This document shows, in pieces, positions 25,776 through 33,569 of a DNA stretch of 64,000 bases. Both the position numbers and the translations under genes were made by a program. This DNA comes from AP-15 sp963833745. Lineage in GTDB: Bacteria; Pseudomonadota; Alphaproteobacteria; ATCC43930; CGMCC-115725. Position 1 is the stretch's first letter, and each line of letters begins with the position of its first letter. The notes under the pieces are model-generated. The model was not told the DNA's origin and did not search any database. It saw nothing but the letters and a program-made list of their open reading frames with translations. The DNA is taken from assembly GCA_963833745.1 (NCBI GenBank), contig CAWHZD010000001.1, positions 124,001-188,000 on the forward strand, written 5' to 3'.

Positions 25776-25881
25776 CGTCGCCCCCGCGAAAGCGGGGGTC
25801 CAGAGCCTGCCCCTGGCTCGAACAGGGGGCGATCGTTCAGGCCCTTGCGGCCCTGGGTTCCCGCTTTCGCGGGAATGACGA
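25776..25881. repeat. Paired palindromic intergenic repeat (REP-like)
   Basis: Between the two propeller genes two inverted units face each other: CCCCCGCGAAAGCGGGGG (25781-25798) and CCCGCTTTCGCGGG (25859-25872), with flanking CGTCG and AATGACG edges and a central CAGGG/CCCTG arrangement. The GTCATTCCCGCGAAAGCGGG-type motif is a well-known dispersed palindrome in Alphaproteobacteria. It may stabilise or end the upstream transcript. Confidence 0.75.
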
Positions 25882-25947
25882 AAGTAATTGATATTTCGCG
25901 AGAGTCCATCGGAAGGCGCAGCGCAACAAGCCGCGGTCAGATTGATT

Positions 25948-26895
25948 TCAATGGACGCGTTCGTATTTTTGAAGGGCGCGTAGCCCCGGCGGATGCGGCT
26001 GGCCCGGGAACAGCCCCGGCCACAACGTCCAGCACACCTCGCCGACATAGAGGTCGCCGTGCCTGTCGACTGCGAGGCCGTGCGGTCCGATAAACGAGGT
26101 CGGCGCGGTTCCGGCAAACGGGTCGCCGATCCGCGACAACAGCTTGCCCCGATTGTCGACGATGCTGACCCGCGGCCCGAGATTGGCGTTGAGGCGGTTG
26201 ACCGAAAGCTCGCCGATATAGCAGACCGGGCTATGACCATAGGGCATGTAGAGCCCGCACGGCCGATGCAGATTGTTCCACTGGGTCTCGTATTTGCCGT
26301 TGCCGTCGAACACCTGAACCCGGTGGTTCTCGCGGTCGGCGACGTAGACCCAGCCATCGGCGTCGGTGCAGATGTTGTGGACGAGGTTGAACTGGCCGGG
26401 ATCGCTGCCGGGCTCACCCCACGACATCATGAGCCTGCCGTCGGGCGAATATTTGTGGACCTTGGCGTTGCCGTAGCCGTCGGAGACGTAGATCTCGCCT
26501 TTCGGCGAGAGGGCGGTGTGGGTGCAGCGGTTGAACGGCTCGCCGCTCAGATAGGGCGCCGGCGTGCCGGGCACCCCGAGTTCCAGCAACACCTTGCCGT
26601 CGAGCGAGCATTTGCGCACGAAATGGCCGCCGTCGTCGGTCAGGTAGATCGAATCATCCGGGCCCATATGGACGCCGTGGGCGCGCGGATAGTGCCCCTC
26701 GCCCCACGAGCGCAGAAAATTTCCCTGGCGGTCGAAGACCATCATCGGGTGCTCGCCGCGCCCGAAGGCGTAGACGTTGTCGTTCTGGTCGACCCCGACA
26801 GCCGCCACCTCCTTGAACGACCAGCCGTCGGGCAGCGTTGCCCAGTTTTCTTTGATCGCGTATTGGTAGTCGCCTTGGCCAACGATGGTCGCCAT
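25948..26895 (-). CDS. NHL-repeat beta-propeller protein (PAL-like), copy 2
   Basis: A 315-residue paralog of the preceding gene with the same blade motifs. The middle blades (about residues 65-110) are almost identical, for example YPRAHGVHMGPDDSIYLTDD and HFVRKCSLDGKVLLELGVPG. Divergence is concentrated at the first blade, the loop after LHRPCGLYM, and the last blade (VCWTLWPGLFPGQPHPPG versus VSWTQWPQFYPDKPRPDY). These are likely substrate-facing loops. ATG at 26895 has AGGAGAG upstream. It lies 238 bases from the GlcD-type gene on the same strand. Function unknown beyond the fold. Confidence 0.85.
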   Translation of the reverse strand: MATIVGQGDYQYAIKENWATLPDGWSFKEVAAVGVDQNDNVYAFGRGEHPMMVFDRQGNFLRSWGEGHYPRAHGVHMGPDDSIYLTDDGGHFVRKCSLDGKVLLELGVPGTPAPYLSGEPFNRCTHTALSPKGEIYVSDGYGNAKVHKYSPDGRLMMSWGEPGSDPGQFNLVHNICTDADGWVYVADRENHRVQVFDGNGKYETQWNNLHRPCGLYMPYGHSPVCYIGELSVNRLNANLGPRVSIVDNRGKLLSRIGDPFAGTAPTSFIGPHGLAVDRHGDLYVGEVCWTLWPGLFPGQPHPPGLRALQKYERVH

Positions 26896-27133
26896 GTCAG
26901 GCTCTCCTGCGATGCGCTTCGGCGCAGCGTATCGAAGCGATCAGCCCGAAACAATCCTCCTCCCCAATTCCGCCAAGCTCGGCCGCCCATGCGCGGCGCG
27001 CCAGCCTCCTCCACGTCACACCAAAATCGCGAGGGAGCCTTCCGGTCGAACGCGCTGCGCTCCGGGCAGCATCGAGACCGGAGACGCGCCCGCGGACCTG
27101 CATCGCCGGCGCTCCTCGCGTCGACCGCGTGGT

Positions 27134-28621
27134 TCAGAACCGCGGCAAATCCGGGAACGGCAGGCGGCCTGAATGGACATGGAGGCGGCCGAGCTCGGCG
27201 CAGCGGTGCAGTTGCGGGAAAACCTTGCCGGGGTTTAACAGGCCGTCGGGATCAAAGGCGCATTTGACCCGCTGCTGATGGGCGAGGTCGGTTTCGTCGA
27301 ACATCGTCCCCATCAGGTCGCGCTTTTCGACGCCGACGCCGTGCTCGCCGGTCAGGACGCCGCCGACTTCGACGCAGAGGCGCAGGATGTCGGAGCCGAA
27401 CGCCTCGGCGCGTTCGATCTCGCCGGGCTGGTTGGCGTCGTAGAGGATCAGCGGATGCAGATTGCCGTCGCCGGCATGAAACACATTGGCGACGCCGAGC
27501 CCATGTCGCTGCGACAAGCCGCGCATGCGGCTCAGGACCTCGGCGAGCCGGCCGCGCGGGATCGTGCCGTCCATGCAATAGTAATCGGGCGAGATCCGCC
27601 CGACCGCCGGGAACGCCGCCTTGCGCCCCGACCAGAAGGCCAACCGTTCGGCGTCGTCGCGGCTGATCCGGACCGTGGTCGCGCGGTTGTCGCGGGCAAT
27701 CGTCTCGACCTTGGCGATCAGATGGTCGATTTCGGCCGGCGGCCCGTCGAGCTCGACGATCAGCAGCGCCTCGACCTCGAGCGGATAGCCGACCTGAACA
27801 AAGGCCTCGGCGGCGTGGATCGCCGGCCGGTCCATCATCTCCATGCCGCCGGGGATGATGCCGGCGCCGATCACCGCGGCGACGCATTGGCCGGCATCCT
27901 CGGCGCTGGCAAAGCCGATCAGCAGAGCGCGCGCCGCTGTCGGCTTTGGCAGAATGCGCACCGTGACTTCGGTCACGACGCCGAGCAGCCCTTCCGAGCC
28001 GGTCATCACGCCCAAGAGGTCATAGCCCTCGGCGTCGAAATGCTTGCCGCCGAGACGGATCACCGCGCCATCGATCGTCACCATTTCGACGCCGAGGATG
28101 TTGTTGGTGGTCAGCCCGTATTTGAGGCAATGCACGCCGCCCGAATTCTCGGCGACATTGCCGCCGATCGTGCACGCGATCTGGCTCGACGGGTCGGGGG
28201 CGTAGTAAAACCCGGCCTGCTCGACCGCCTGGGTCAACGCCAGATTGGTGACCCCTGGCTGGGCCACCACACAGCGATTGTCGTAGTCGATGTCGAGAAT
28301 GCGGTTGAACTTGGCCATGCCGAGCAGCACCCCGTCGGCCAACGGCAAGGCGCCGCCCGACAACGAGGTGCCGGCACCGCGCGGGACTACCTTGACGCCG
28401 ATCTCCTTGCAATAGCGCAACACCGCCGCGACTTCCTCGACCCGCGACGGCAGCACCACGACCATCGGCAATTGACGGTAGGCGGTCAGCCCGTCGCTTT
28501 CAAAGGCGCGGCGCTCGGCTTCGGACGCGATGACGCCTTCGCCCGGCACGATCTGCCGCAACGCTTCGACAATTTCGGCGCGCCGCTGCAATACCGCCGC
28601 ATCGGGTGTCGGCATCCTCAT
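27134..28621 (-). CDS. FAD-linked oxidase, glycolate oxidase subunit GlcD type (orphan)
   Basis: A 495-residue PCMH-type flavoprotein. The FAD-binding segments are VVVLPSRVEEVAAVLRYC, VVPRGAGTSLSGGALP and CTIGGNVAENSGGVHCLKYGLTTNNILG. The C-terminal FAD-oxidase region has HAGDGNLHPLILYD and GGVLTGEHGVGVEKRDLM. GlcD oxidises glycolate or D-lactate when in complex with GlcE and GlcF; neither is present, so the protein may work alone on D-lactate, D-2-hydroxyglutarate or another 2-hydroxyacid. ATG at 28621 or the in-frame ATG at 28615 both fit. Its proximity to a glycolate-producing dehalogenase (23 kb away) is not evidence of a link. Confidence 0.88.
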   Translation of the reverse strand: MRMPTPDAAVLQRRAEIVEALRQIVPGEGVIASEAERRAFESDGLTAYRQLPMVVVLPSRVEEVAAVLRYCKEIGVKVVPRGAGTSLSGGALPLADGVLLGMAKFNRILDIDYDNRCVVAQPGVTNLALTQAVEQAGFYYAPDPSSQIACTIGGNVAENSGGVHCLKYGLTTNNILGVEMVTIDGAVIRLGGKHFDAEGYDLLGVMTGSEGLLGVVTEVTVRILPKPTAARALLIGFASAEDAGQCVAAVIGAGIIPGGMEMMDRPAIHAAEAFVQVGYPLEVEALLIVELDGPPAEIDHLIAKVETIARDNRATTVRISRDDAERLAFWSGRKAAFPAVGRISPDYYCMDGTIPRGRLAEVLSRMRGLSQRHGLGVANVFHAGDGNLHPLILYDANQPGEIERAEAFGSDILRLCVEVGGVLTGEHGVGVEKRDLMGTMFDETDLAHQQRVKCAFDPDGLLNPGKVFPQLHRCAELGRLHVHSGRLPFPDLPRF

Positions 28622-28655
28622 CGGGCTTATCCACCCGGCGCGGGCGAGGCCGCGG

Positions 28656-28781
28656 TCAGCCCTGGCGCGCCTTGTAGCGCGGGTTTGTCTTGTTGATCAC
28701 ATAGACGCGGCCTTTGCGCCGCACGATGCGGCAGTTCTTGTCGCGCTTCTTCAGCGATTTGAGTGAGTTGACGATCTTCAT
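28656..28781 (-). CDS. rpmJ: 50S ribosomal protein L36
   Basis: A 41-residue protein, MKIVNSLKSLKKRDKNCRIV then RRKGRVYVINKTNPRYKARQG. This is the long, zinc-free form of L36 usual in Alphaproteobacteria: it has one cysteine, so the CCCH zinc site is missing. It is encoded alone, 34 bases before the glcD-like gene. The start is fixed by the family N-terminus at ATG 28781. Confidence 0.96.
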   Translation of the reverse strand: MKIVNSLKSLKKRDKNCRIVRRKGRVYVINKTNPRYKARQG

Positions 28782-28832
28782 GTGTCGTGTCCTAGACCGA
28801 GGTCCAAACCAAATCCGATGATTTACCCGTCT

Positions 28833-28853
28833 TGGCCGGGCTTGTCCCGGCCA
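28833..28853. repeat. Hairpin of a dispersed alphaproteobacterial type between tRNA-Leu and rpmJ
   Basis: TGGCCGGG (28833-28840) and CCCGGCCA (28846-28853) pair perfectly over 8 bp around CTTGT. The ATGGCCGGGACAAGCCCGGCCA-type palindrome is a common intergenic repeat in this class. Without a T-run its role as a tRNA-Leu terminator is uncertain. Confidence 0.55.
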
Positions 28854-28944
28854 TCCACGCCTTTGCCCCGCACCAAGGTGCCTGTGGCGGAGTGCGCCCA
28901 CAGCTGCGATCGCTGCCAGAATAGAGTATTGGCGCGGCAGAGTT

Positions 28945-29031
28945 TGGTGCGGTCGAGAAGACTCGAACTTCCACGGAGTTTCCCCCACAGCGACCTCAAC
29001 GCTGCGCGTCTACCAATTCCGCCACGACCGC
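28945..29031 (-). tRNA. tRNA-Leu (anticodon GAG)
   Basis: The minus strand folds as a class II tRNA of 87 bases with encoded CCA. The acceptor GCGGTCG pairs with CGACCGC. The D-arm is GTGGCGGAATTGGTAGAC, and the anticodon loop TTGAGGT places GAG at 34-36. A variable arm (TGGGGGAAACTCCGT) and the T-arm AGTTCGAGTCT follow. It reads CUC/CUU. It stands alone between lipB (divergent) and rpmJ. Confidence 0.97.
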
Positions 29032-29105
29032 ACGGCAGGGGGATGGTCTTGCATCTCGCCGCGAGGCGGCGTGATTAGCAAATCCGCGCCACCATATCAA
29101 GCGAC

Positions 29106-29816
29106 ATGGGTCTTCAGCCGGGCATCGGAGCGGACCGGATCGAATGGCGGGTGAGCCGGGCCGCGATCCCCTACGAATTCGCCATCGACGAGATGGAACG
29201 CCGGGCGGCGGCGATCCGCGCCGGCGCCGCACCCGAGCTCGTCTGGCTGCTGGAGCACCCGCCGCTCTACACCGCCGGCACCAGCGCCCGCGACGAGGAT
29301 CTGCTGCAGCCGGACCGGTTCCCAGTCTACCGCGCCGGCCGCGGCGGACGGTACACCTATCACGGACCGGGCCAGCGCATCGTTTATGTCATGCTCGATC
29401 TCGCCCGGCGCGGCGGGGATGTGCGCTGCTACGTCCACCAGCTCGAAGAATGGGGCATCCGCAGCTTGGCGCGCGTCGGGGTTGCCGGCGAGCGCCGCGA
29501 CGGCCGCGTCGGGATCTGGGTCGTCGATCGCAGGACCGGCGAGGCCAAGATCGCCGCCATCGGGGTGCGGGTGCGGCGCTGGGTGACCTATCACGGCATG
29601 GCGGTCAACATCGACCCCGACCTCGACCATTACCGCGGCATCGTCCCGTGCGGCATCGACCCCAGGATTTCCGGGCACGGCGTCACCTCGCTCGCCGACC
29701 TCGGCGTCGCCGCGACGATGGCCGATGTCGACGCCGCGCTGCGCGCCACCTTCGCCGAGGTATTCGGTGAGCCGTCCGGATGCGCGCGTACCGCTTACCC
29801 GCCACCGCAGGGGTAG
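29106..29816 (+). CDS. lipB: Octanoyl-[acyl-carrier-protein]:protein N-octanoyltransferase
   Basis: A 236-residue LipB that transfers octanoyl from ACP to lipoyl domains. Family motifs are VWLLEHPPLYTAGTSA, RGGRYTYHGPGQRIVYVMLDL, the catalytic lysine region EAKIAAIGVRVRRWVTYHG, AVNIDPDLDHYRGIVPCGI with the nucleophilic Cys, and GVTSLADLG. Length is normal. ATG at 29106 is the first start in frame near the tRNA. The gene ends 15 bases before the hicAB palindrome. Confidence 0.96.
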   Translation: MGLQPGIGADRIEWRVSRAAIPYEFAIDEMERRAAAIRAGAAPELVWLLEHPPLYTAGTSARDEDLLQPDRFPVYRAGRGGRYTYHGPGQRIVYVMLDLARRGGDVRCYVHQLEEWGIRSLARVGVAGERRDGRVGIWVVDRRTGEAKIAAIGVRVRRWVTYHGMAVNIDPDLDHYRGIVPCGIDPRISGHGVTSLADLGVAATMADVDAALRATFAEVFGEPSGCARTAYPPPQG

Positions 29817-29830
29817 CCGGCTCTTGATAA

Positions 29831-29848
29831 TCGGACAGATCTGTCCGA
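29831..29848. promoter_or_regulatory. Perfect 18-bp palindrome upstream of hicAB, probable autoregulatory operator
   Basis: TCGGACAGATCTGTCCGA is self-complementary over all 18 bases and ends 10 bases before the hicA ATG. A -10-like GATAAT (29826-29831) abuts its left edge, so the palindrome would cover the transcription start. Antitoxins of the HicB type with a C-terminal DNA-binding domain bind such operators. A terminator for lipB is less likely because no T-run follows. Confidence 0.6.
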
Positions 29849-29858
29849 CATTGGGGTG

Positions 29859-30068
29859 ATGAAACCGGCCGAGCTTTTGCGGCGGTTGCGTCGGTTCGCC
29901 GCGAGGCGTGGCCTGGAATTGGAGATATCGGAGGGCAAGAACCATACAAAGGTCTCGCTTGCCGGTCGGCGCTCAGTCGTAGGGCGGCATTCGACGGACC
30001 TAAAGACCGGAACCTTGCATGGCATCTTGAAACAACTCGAATTGAAACCTGAGGAGATCGAGGAATAA
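29859..30068 (+). CDS. hicA: HicA-type mRNA interferase toxin
   Basis: A 69-residue protein with the small double-stranded-RNA-binding-like fold of HicA. KPAELLRRLRRFAARRGLELEI is followed by EGKNHTKVSLAGRRSVVGRH, which carries the expected catalytic His in NHTKV. TGTLHGILKQLELKPEEIEE is the usual C-terminal helix with LKQL. HicA cleaves translated mRNA and is neutralised by HicB. ATG at 29859 follows an in-frame GTG by one codon. Only a weak GGGG lies upstream, which could keep toxin expression low. The antitoxin gene begins 5 bases later. Confidence 0.85.
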   Translation: MKPAELLRRLRRFAARRGLELEISEGKNHTKVSLAGRRSVVGRHSTDLKTGTLHGILKQLELKPEEIEE

Positions 30069-30073
30069 CCGGA

Positions 30074-30499
30074 ATGCGCTACGCGTATCCCTACGAGTTG
30101 GCTCCGCAGCCTGGGGGCGGTTTCACGGTGAGCTTTCCCGACGTGCCCGAGGCAATCACGCAAGGCGAAACCGAGCAAGAGGCCGCGGCGATGGCGGAGG
30201 ATGCGCTGGTAACTGCTCTTTCCTTCTACACCGACCGCGCCGAACGGCTGCCGCATCCTTCGCCGGCGCACGGCCGCCCTCTCGCCTACATGCCCCCGCT
30301 TGTTGCGGCCAAGCTCGCACTGCACAACTCGATGCTCGCGGCTGGGGTCTCGAACGTTAGTTTGGCCCGACAGCTGGGCACAGACGAGAAGACGGTGCGC
30401 CGCCTTCGTGACCCGCTTCACCAAAGTCGGATCAATCAAGTCGATGCGGCACTTCGGGCGCTTGGTAAGCGTATAGGCATCGTAATCGAGGCCGCATGA
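30074..30499 (+). CDS. hicB: HicB-type antitoxin with C-terminal DNA-binding domain
   Basis: A 141-residue antitoxin. The N-terminal partial RNase-H fold has the HicB pattern YPYELAPQPGGGFTVSFPDV then PEAITQGETEQEAAAMAEDAL. The C-terminal 60 residues (PPLVAAKLALHNSMLAAGVSNVSLARQLGTDEKTVRRL) form a helix-turn-helix. This explains autoregulation through the palindrome at 29831-29848. ATG at 30074 has GAGGAATAACCGGA upstream, a better ribosome site than hicA has. Confidence 0.9.
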   Translation: MRYAYPYELAPQPGGGFTVSFPDVPEAITQGETEQEAAAMAEDALVTALSFYTDRAERLPHPSPAHGRPLAYMPPLVAAKLALHNSMLAAGVSNVSLARQLGTDEKTVRRLRDPLHQSRINQVDAALRALGKRIGIVIEAA

Positions 30500-30589
30500 A
30501 GCGCGAGGTGCGGAACTCTTTCGGCGAGAAGGCGAACGACCGGTTATTTTACAACTGCCGCGGATCTCCGGACTCTCCATGAACACATT

Positions 30590-31894
30590 GTGCCGATGAG
30601 CAGCTTGTTCGAGAACCAGGCGCCGCGGCCGCTGGCGGACCGGCTGCGGCCGAAGAGCCTCGGCGAGGTCGTCGGCCAGGATCATCTGCTCGGCCTTGAG
30701 GGCCCGATCGGGCGTATGGTGGCGAGCCGGCAGCTCTCCTCGATGATCCTGTGGGGTCCGCCGGGCTGCGGCAAGACGACGATCGCGCGGCTCTTGGCGT
30801 ACGGGACCGATTTCGAATTCGAGCCGTTGTCGGCGGTGTTTTCCGGGGTCGCGGATCTGCGCCGGGTGTTCGACGCGGCGCGCAAACGTCGCGAGATGGG
30901 GCGCGGCACCCTGCTGTTCGTCGACGAGATCCACCGCTTCAACCGGGCTCAGCAGGACGCGTTTCTGCCGGTGGTCGAGGACGGTACCGTGATCCTGGTC
31001 GGCGCCACGACCGAAAACCCGTCCTTCGAGCTGATCGGGGCGCTGTTGTCGCGCGCCCAGGTATTGGTTTTACGCCGGCTCGGCGACGACGACCTCGAAA
31101 GCCTATTGCGCCGCGCCGAGGCCGCACTCGGCTGTGAGCTGCCGCTGTCGGAAGACGCGCGCACCGCGCTGCGGGCGATGGCCGATGGCGACGGCCGCTT
31201 TTTGCTCAACCTCGTCGAAGAGGTCGCCCGCCTCCCCGCCGATGCGCCGCTCGATACGGGCGAGCTTGCCCGCCTCGTCCAGCAGCGCGCCCCGCTCTAC
31301 GACAAGGCGCAGGACGGGCACTACAACCTGATCAGCGCGTTGCACAAATCCTTGCGCGGCTCGGACACCGACGCGGCCCTCTACTGGCTCGCGCGGATGC
31401 TGGCCGGCGGCGAGGACCCGGTCTACATCCTGCGCCGCCTGACCCGCGCCGCGGTCGAGGACATCGGGCTTGCCGACCCGCAGGCGGTGGCGCAGGCGCT
31501 CGCCGCCTGGGACACCTACGACCGGCTCGGCTCGCCCGAGGGCGAATTGGCGATCGCCCAATGCGTGATCTACCTCGCGACCGCGCCCAAATCCAACGCC
31601 GCCTACACCGCCTTTGGCGCGGCCCAACAGATGGCGCGCGAGACCGGCTCCTTGATGCCGCCGCTGCACATCCTCAACGCGCCGACCCGGCTCATGAAGA
31701 ACCTCGGCTACGGCAAGGGGTACGTCTACGACCACTCCACCGAAGAGGGCTTCTCAGGCCAGAACTACTTCCCTGACGGGGTCGCGCGCCGCGGCTTTTA
31801 CCGGCCGAGCGAACGCGGATTTGAGCGCGAGGTCAAAAAGCGCCTCGATTACTGGGAAAAGCTGCGCGAGCGCGCGGCCGAGCCGTCGCGATGA
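30590..31894 (+). CDS. rarA: Replication-associated recombination protein A (MgsA/RarA AAA+ ATPase)
   Basis: A 434-residue clamp-loader-like ATPase acting at stalled forks. PLADRLRPKSLGEVVGQDHLLG is the family N-terminus, Walker A is LWGPPGCGKTTIARL, and Walker B is LLFVDEIHRFNRAQQDAFLP. GATTENPSFELIGALLSRAQV is sensor 1. The C-terminal tetramerisation part has HYNLISALHKSLRGSDTDAALYW and RLVKNLGYGKGY-like NLGYGKGYVYDH. The start is GTG 30590 or ATG 30596; both keep the N-terminus. It overlaps rluC by 4 bases. Confidence 0.95.
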   Translation: MPMSSLFENQAPRPLADRLRPKSLGEVVGQDHLLGLEGPIGRMVASRQLSSMILWGPPGCGKTTIARLLAYGTDFEFEPLSAVFSGVADLRRVFDAARKRREMGRGTLLFVDEIHRFNRAQQDAFLPVVEDGTVILVGATTENPSFELIGALLSRAQVLVLRRLGDDDLESLLRRAEAALGCELPLSEDARTALRAMADGDGRFLLNLVEEVARLPADAPLDTGELARLVQQRAPLYDKAQDGHYNLISALHKSLRGSDTDAALYWLARMLAGGEDPVYILRRLTRAAVEDIGLADPQAVAQALAAWDTYDRLGSPEGELAIAQCVIYLATAPKSNAAYTAFGAAQQMARETGSLMPPLHILNAPTRLMKNLGYGKGYVYDHSTEEGFSGQNYFPDGVARRGFYRPSERGFEREVKKRLDYWEKLRERAAEPSR

Positions 31895-32877
31895 CCGACG
31901 TGGAGACCATCACCGTGTGCGGCGGCGACGGGCTGCTGCGCCTCGACCGCTGGTTCAAGCGGCATTATCCCGCACTCGCCCATGGCCGGCTCGAAAAGCT
32001 GCTGCGCACCGGGCAGATCCGGGTCGACGGCAAGCGCGCCAAGGCGGGCGACCGGGTGGCGCCGGGTCAGGCGATCCGCGTCCCGCCGATGGACGCGGCT
32101 GCGGCGGCCGACCTACCCGCGCCGCGCCGGGTGCTGCCGGCCGACGAGGCGATGCTGCAGGCCGCGATCCTGCACCGCGACGACCAGCTCATCGTGCTGA
32201 ACAAGCCGCCTGGTCTCGCCGTCCAGGGCGGGACGCGGTCCGAGCGGCACCTCGACGGACTGCTCGACGCACTGCGGTTTGGTCATGCCGAGCGGCCGCG
32301 GCTCGTCCACCGGCTCGACAAGGACACGAGCGGCGTCCTGGTCGTCGCCCGCACCGCCGCGGCGGCGGCGTTTCTGACCCGCGCCTTTCGTGACAAGACG
32401 ACGCGCAAGATCTACTGGGCTCTCGCTGTCGGTCGGCCAAAGCCGGCGCAAGGGCGGATCAGCCTGGCGCTCGCCAAAAAAGACGGGCGCGGCGGCGAAC
32501 GGGTGCACGCCGACCCGGACGAAGGCAAGTATGCCGTCACCTATTATCGCGTCGTCGACAGTGCCGGGGAGCGCGCCAGCTGGCTCGCGCTGATGCCGGT
32601 CACCGGGCGGACGCATCAGCTGCGCGCGCATTGCGCCGCGATCGGCACGCCGATTCTCGGTGACCCGAAATATGGTGGCGCCGGAGCGCAGCTGGCGGGA
32701 GCACCGCAGGCCCGGGGTCTCCACCTGCATGCGCGCGAATTGTCGATCCCGCAGCCGCAGGGCGGAATTCTGCGGGTTGCCGCACCACTGCCCGAGCACA
32801 TGCGGCAGAGCTGGAAATTCTTCGGCTTTCCCGGTGACGTCGAGGACCCGTTTGCCGGGCTGGATCTGCCGGAATGA
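31891..32877 (+). CDS. rluC: Ribosomal large subunit pseudouridine synthase, RluC/RluD family
   Basis: A 328-residue RluA-family enzyme. The N-terminal S4 domain (RLDRWFKRHYPALAHGRLEKLLRTGQIRVDGKRAKAGDRV) is followed by the catalytic domain: LIVLNKPPGLAVQGGT, the active-site HRLDKDTSGVLVVART with the catalytic Asp, and LMPVTGRTHQLRAHCAAIGTPILGDPKYGG. It modifies 23S rRNA uridines (RluC: 955, 2504, 2580 in E. coli); exact sites are inferred. ATG at 31891 overlaps the rarA stop (ATGA), and its own stop overlaps the next ATG. Confidence 0.93.
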   Translation: MTDVETITVCGGDGLLRLDRWFKRHYPALAHGRLEKLLRTGQIRVDGKRAKAGDRVAPGQAIRVPPMDAAAAADLPAPRRVLPADEAMLQAAILHRDDQLIVLNKPPGLAVQGGTRSERHLDGLLDALRFGHAERPRLVHRLDKDTSGVLVVARTAAAAAFLTRAFRDKTTRKIYWALAVGRPKPAQGRISLALAKKDGRGGERVHADPDEGKYAVTYYRVVDSAGERASWLALMPVTGRTHQLRAHCAAIGTPILGDPKYGGAGAQLAGAPQARGLHLHARELSIPQPQGGILRVAAPLPEHMRQSWKFFGFPGDVEDPFAGLDLPE

Positions 32878-33569
32878 AGCGGTTTTACCAGCAGGCCGGG
32901 ATCATCCCGGCTGGACGCGGCTACGGCATCGCACTCGACGGCAAGCCGATCAAAACCCCCGCAAAACGCGATTTGACGGTGCCGAGCGCGGCATTGGCGA
33001 CGGCAATCGCCACCGAATGGAATAGTCAACAGGGCGACGTCCGGCCGGCGCAGATGCCGCTGACCCAATTCGCCAACAGCGCGATCGACCGGGTGACGCC
33101 GCAGCGCGACCTGATCGTGCAGCAGATCGCCGAATATGCCGAGACCGATCTCGTCTGCTATCGCGCCACCCGCCCACCCGAGCTGACCGCGCGCCAGCAG
33201 GTGGCATGGCAGCCGCTTGTCGACTGGGCCGTGCTGCGCTACGACGCGCCGCTGGAGGTGACCGCCGGGGTCATCCCGATCGCCCAGCCGTCGACGAGCC
33301 TGCGCGCCCTCGCCGCGGCGGTCGCCGAGCACGGCGATTTCGCGCTGGCGGCGTTGCATCTCGTGACCGCGGTCTCCGGCTCGCTGGTCATTGCTTTGGC
33401 ATTGATCGAGGGCCGGCTCGATGCCGAGGATGCCTTCGCCGCCTCGCAGGTCGACGAGAGCTTTCAGATCGAAGCCTGGGGCGAGGACGCCGAGCAGGCG
33501 CAACGCCGTCAGGCGCTTGCCGACGACCTCGCCGCGGCGGCGCGGTTCCTGTCGCTATTGCGCACCTGA
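32874..33569 (+). CDS. ATP12 family F1-ATPase assembly chaperone
   Basis: A 231-residue protein of the ATP12 family, nearly confined to Alphaproteobacteria and mitochondria, which helps the F1 alpha subunit assemble. Seen are MKRFYQQAGIIPAGRGYGIALDGKPIKTPAKRDLTVP, TEWNSQQGDVRPAQMPLTQFANSAIDRV, AEYAETDLVCYRATRPPEL and LWGEDAEQ-like AWGEDAEQAQRR near the end. The stop overlaps the convergent carbamoyltransferase gene by 15 bases. The rarA-rluC-ATP12 order is typical of the class. ATG at 32874 overlaps the rluC stop. Confidence 0.93.
   Translation: MKRFYQQAGIIPAGRGYGIALDGKPIKTPAKRDLTVPSAALATAIATEWNSQQGDVRPAQMPLTQFANSAIDRVTPQRDLIVQQIAEYAETDLVCYRATRPPELTARQQVAWQPLVDWAVLRYDAPLEVTAGVIPIAQPSTSLRALAAAVAEHGDFALAALHLVTAVSGSLVIALALIEGRLDAEDAFAASQVDESFQIEAWGEDAEQAQRRQALADDLAAAARFLSLLRT

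Noticed and set aside
26896..27133. Possible gene remnant between the second propeller gene and the GlcD-type gene
   Set aside because: Short Arg-rich frames only; no recognisable protein segment.
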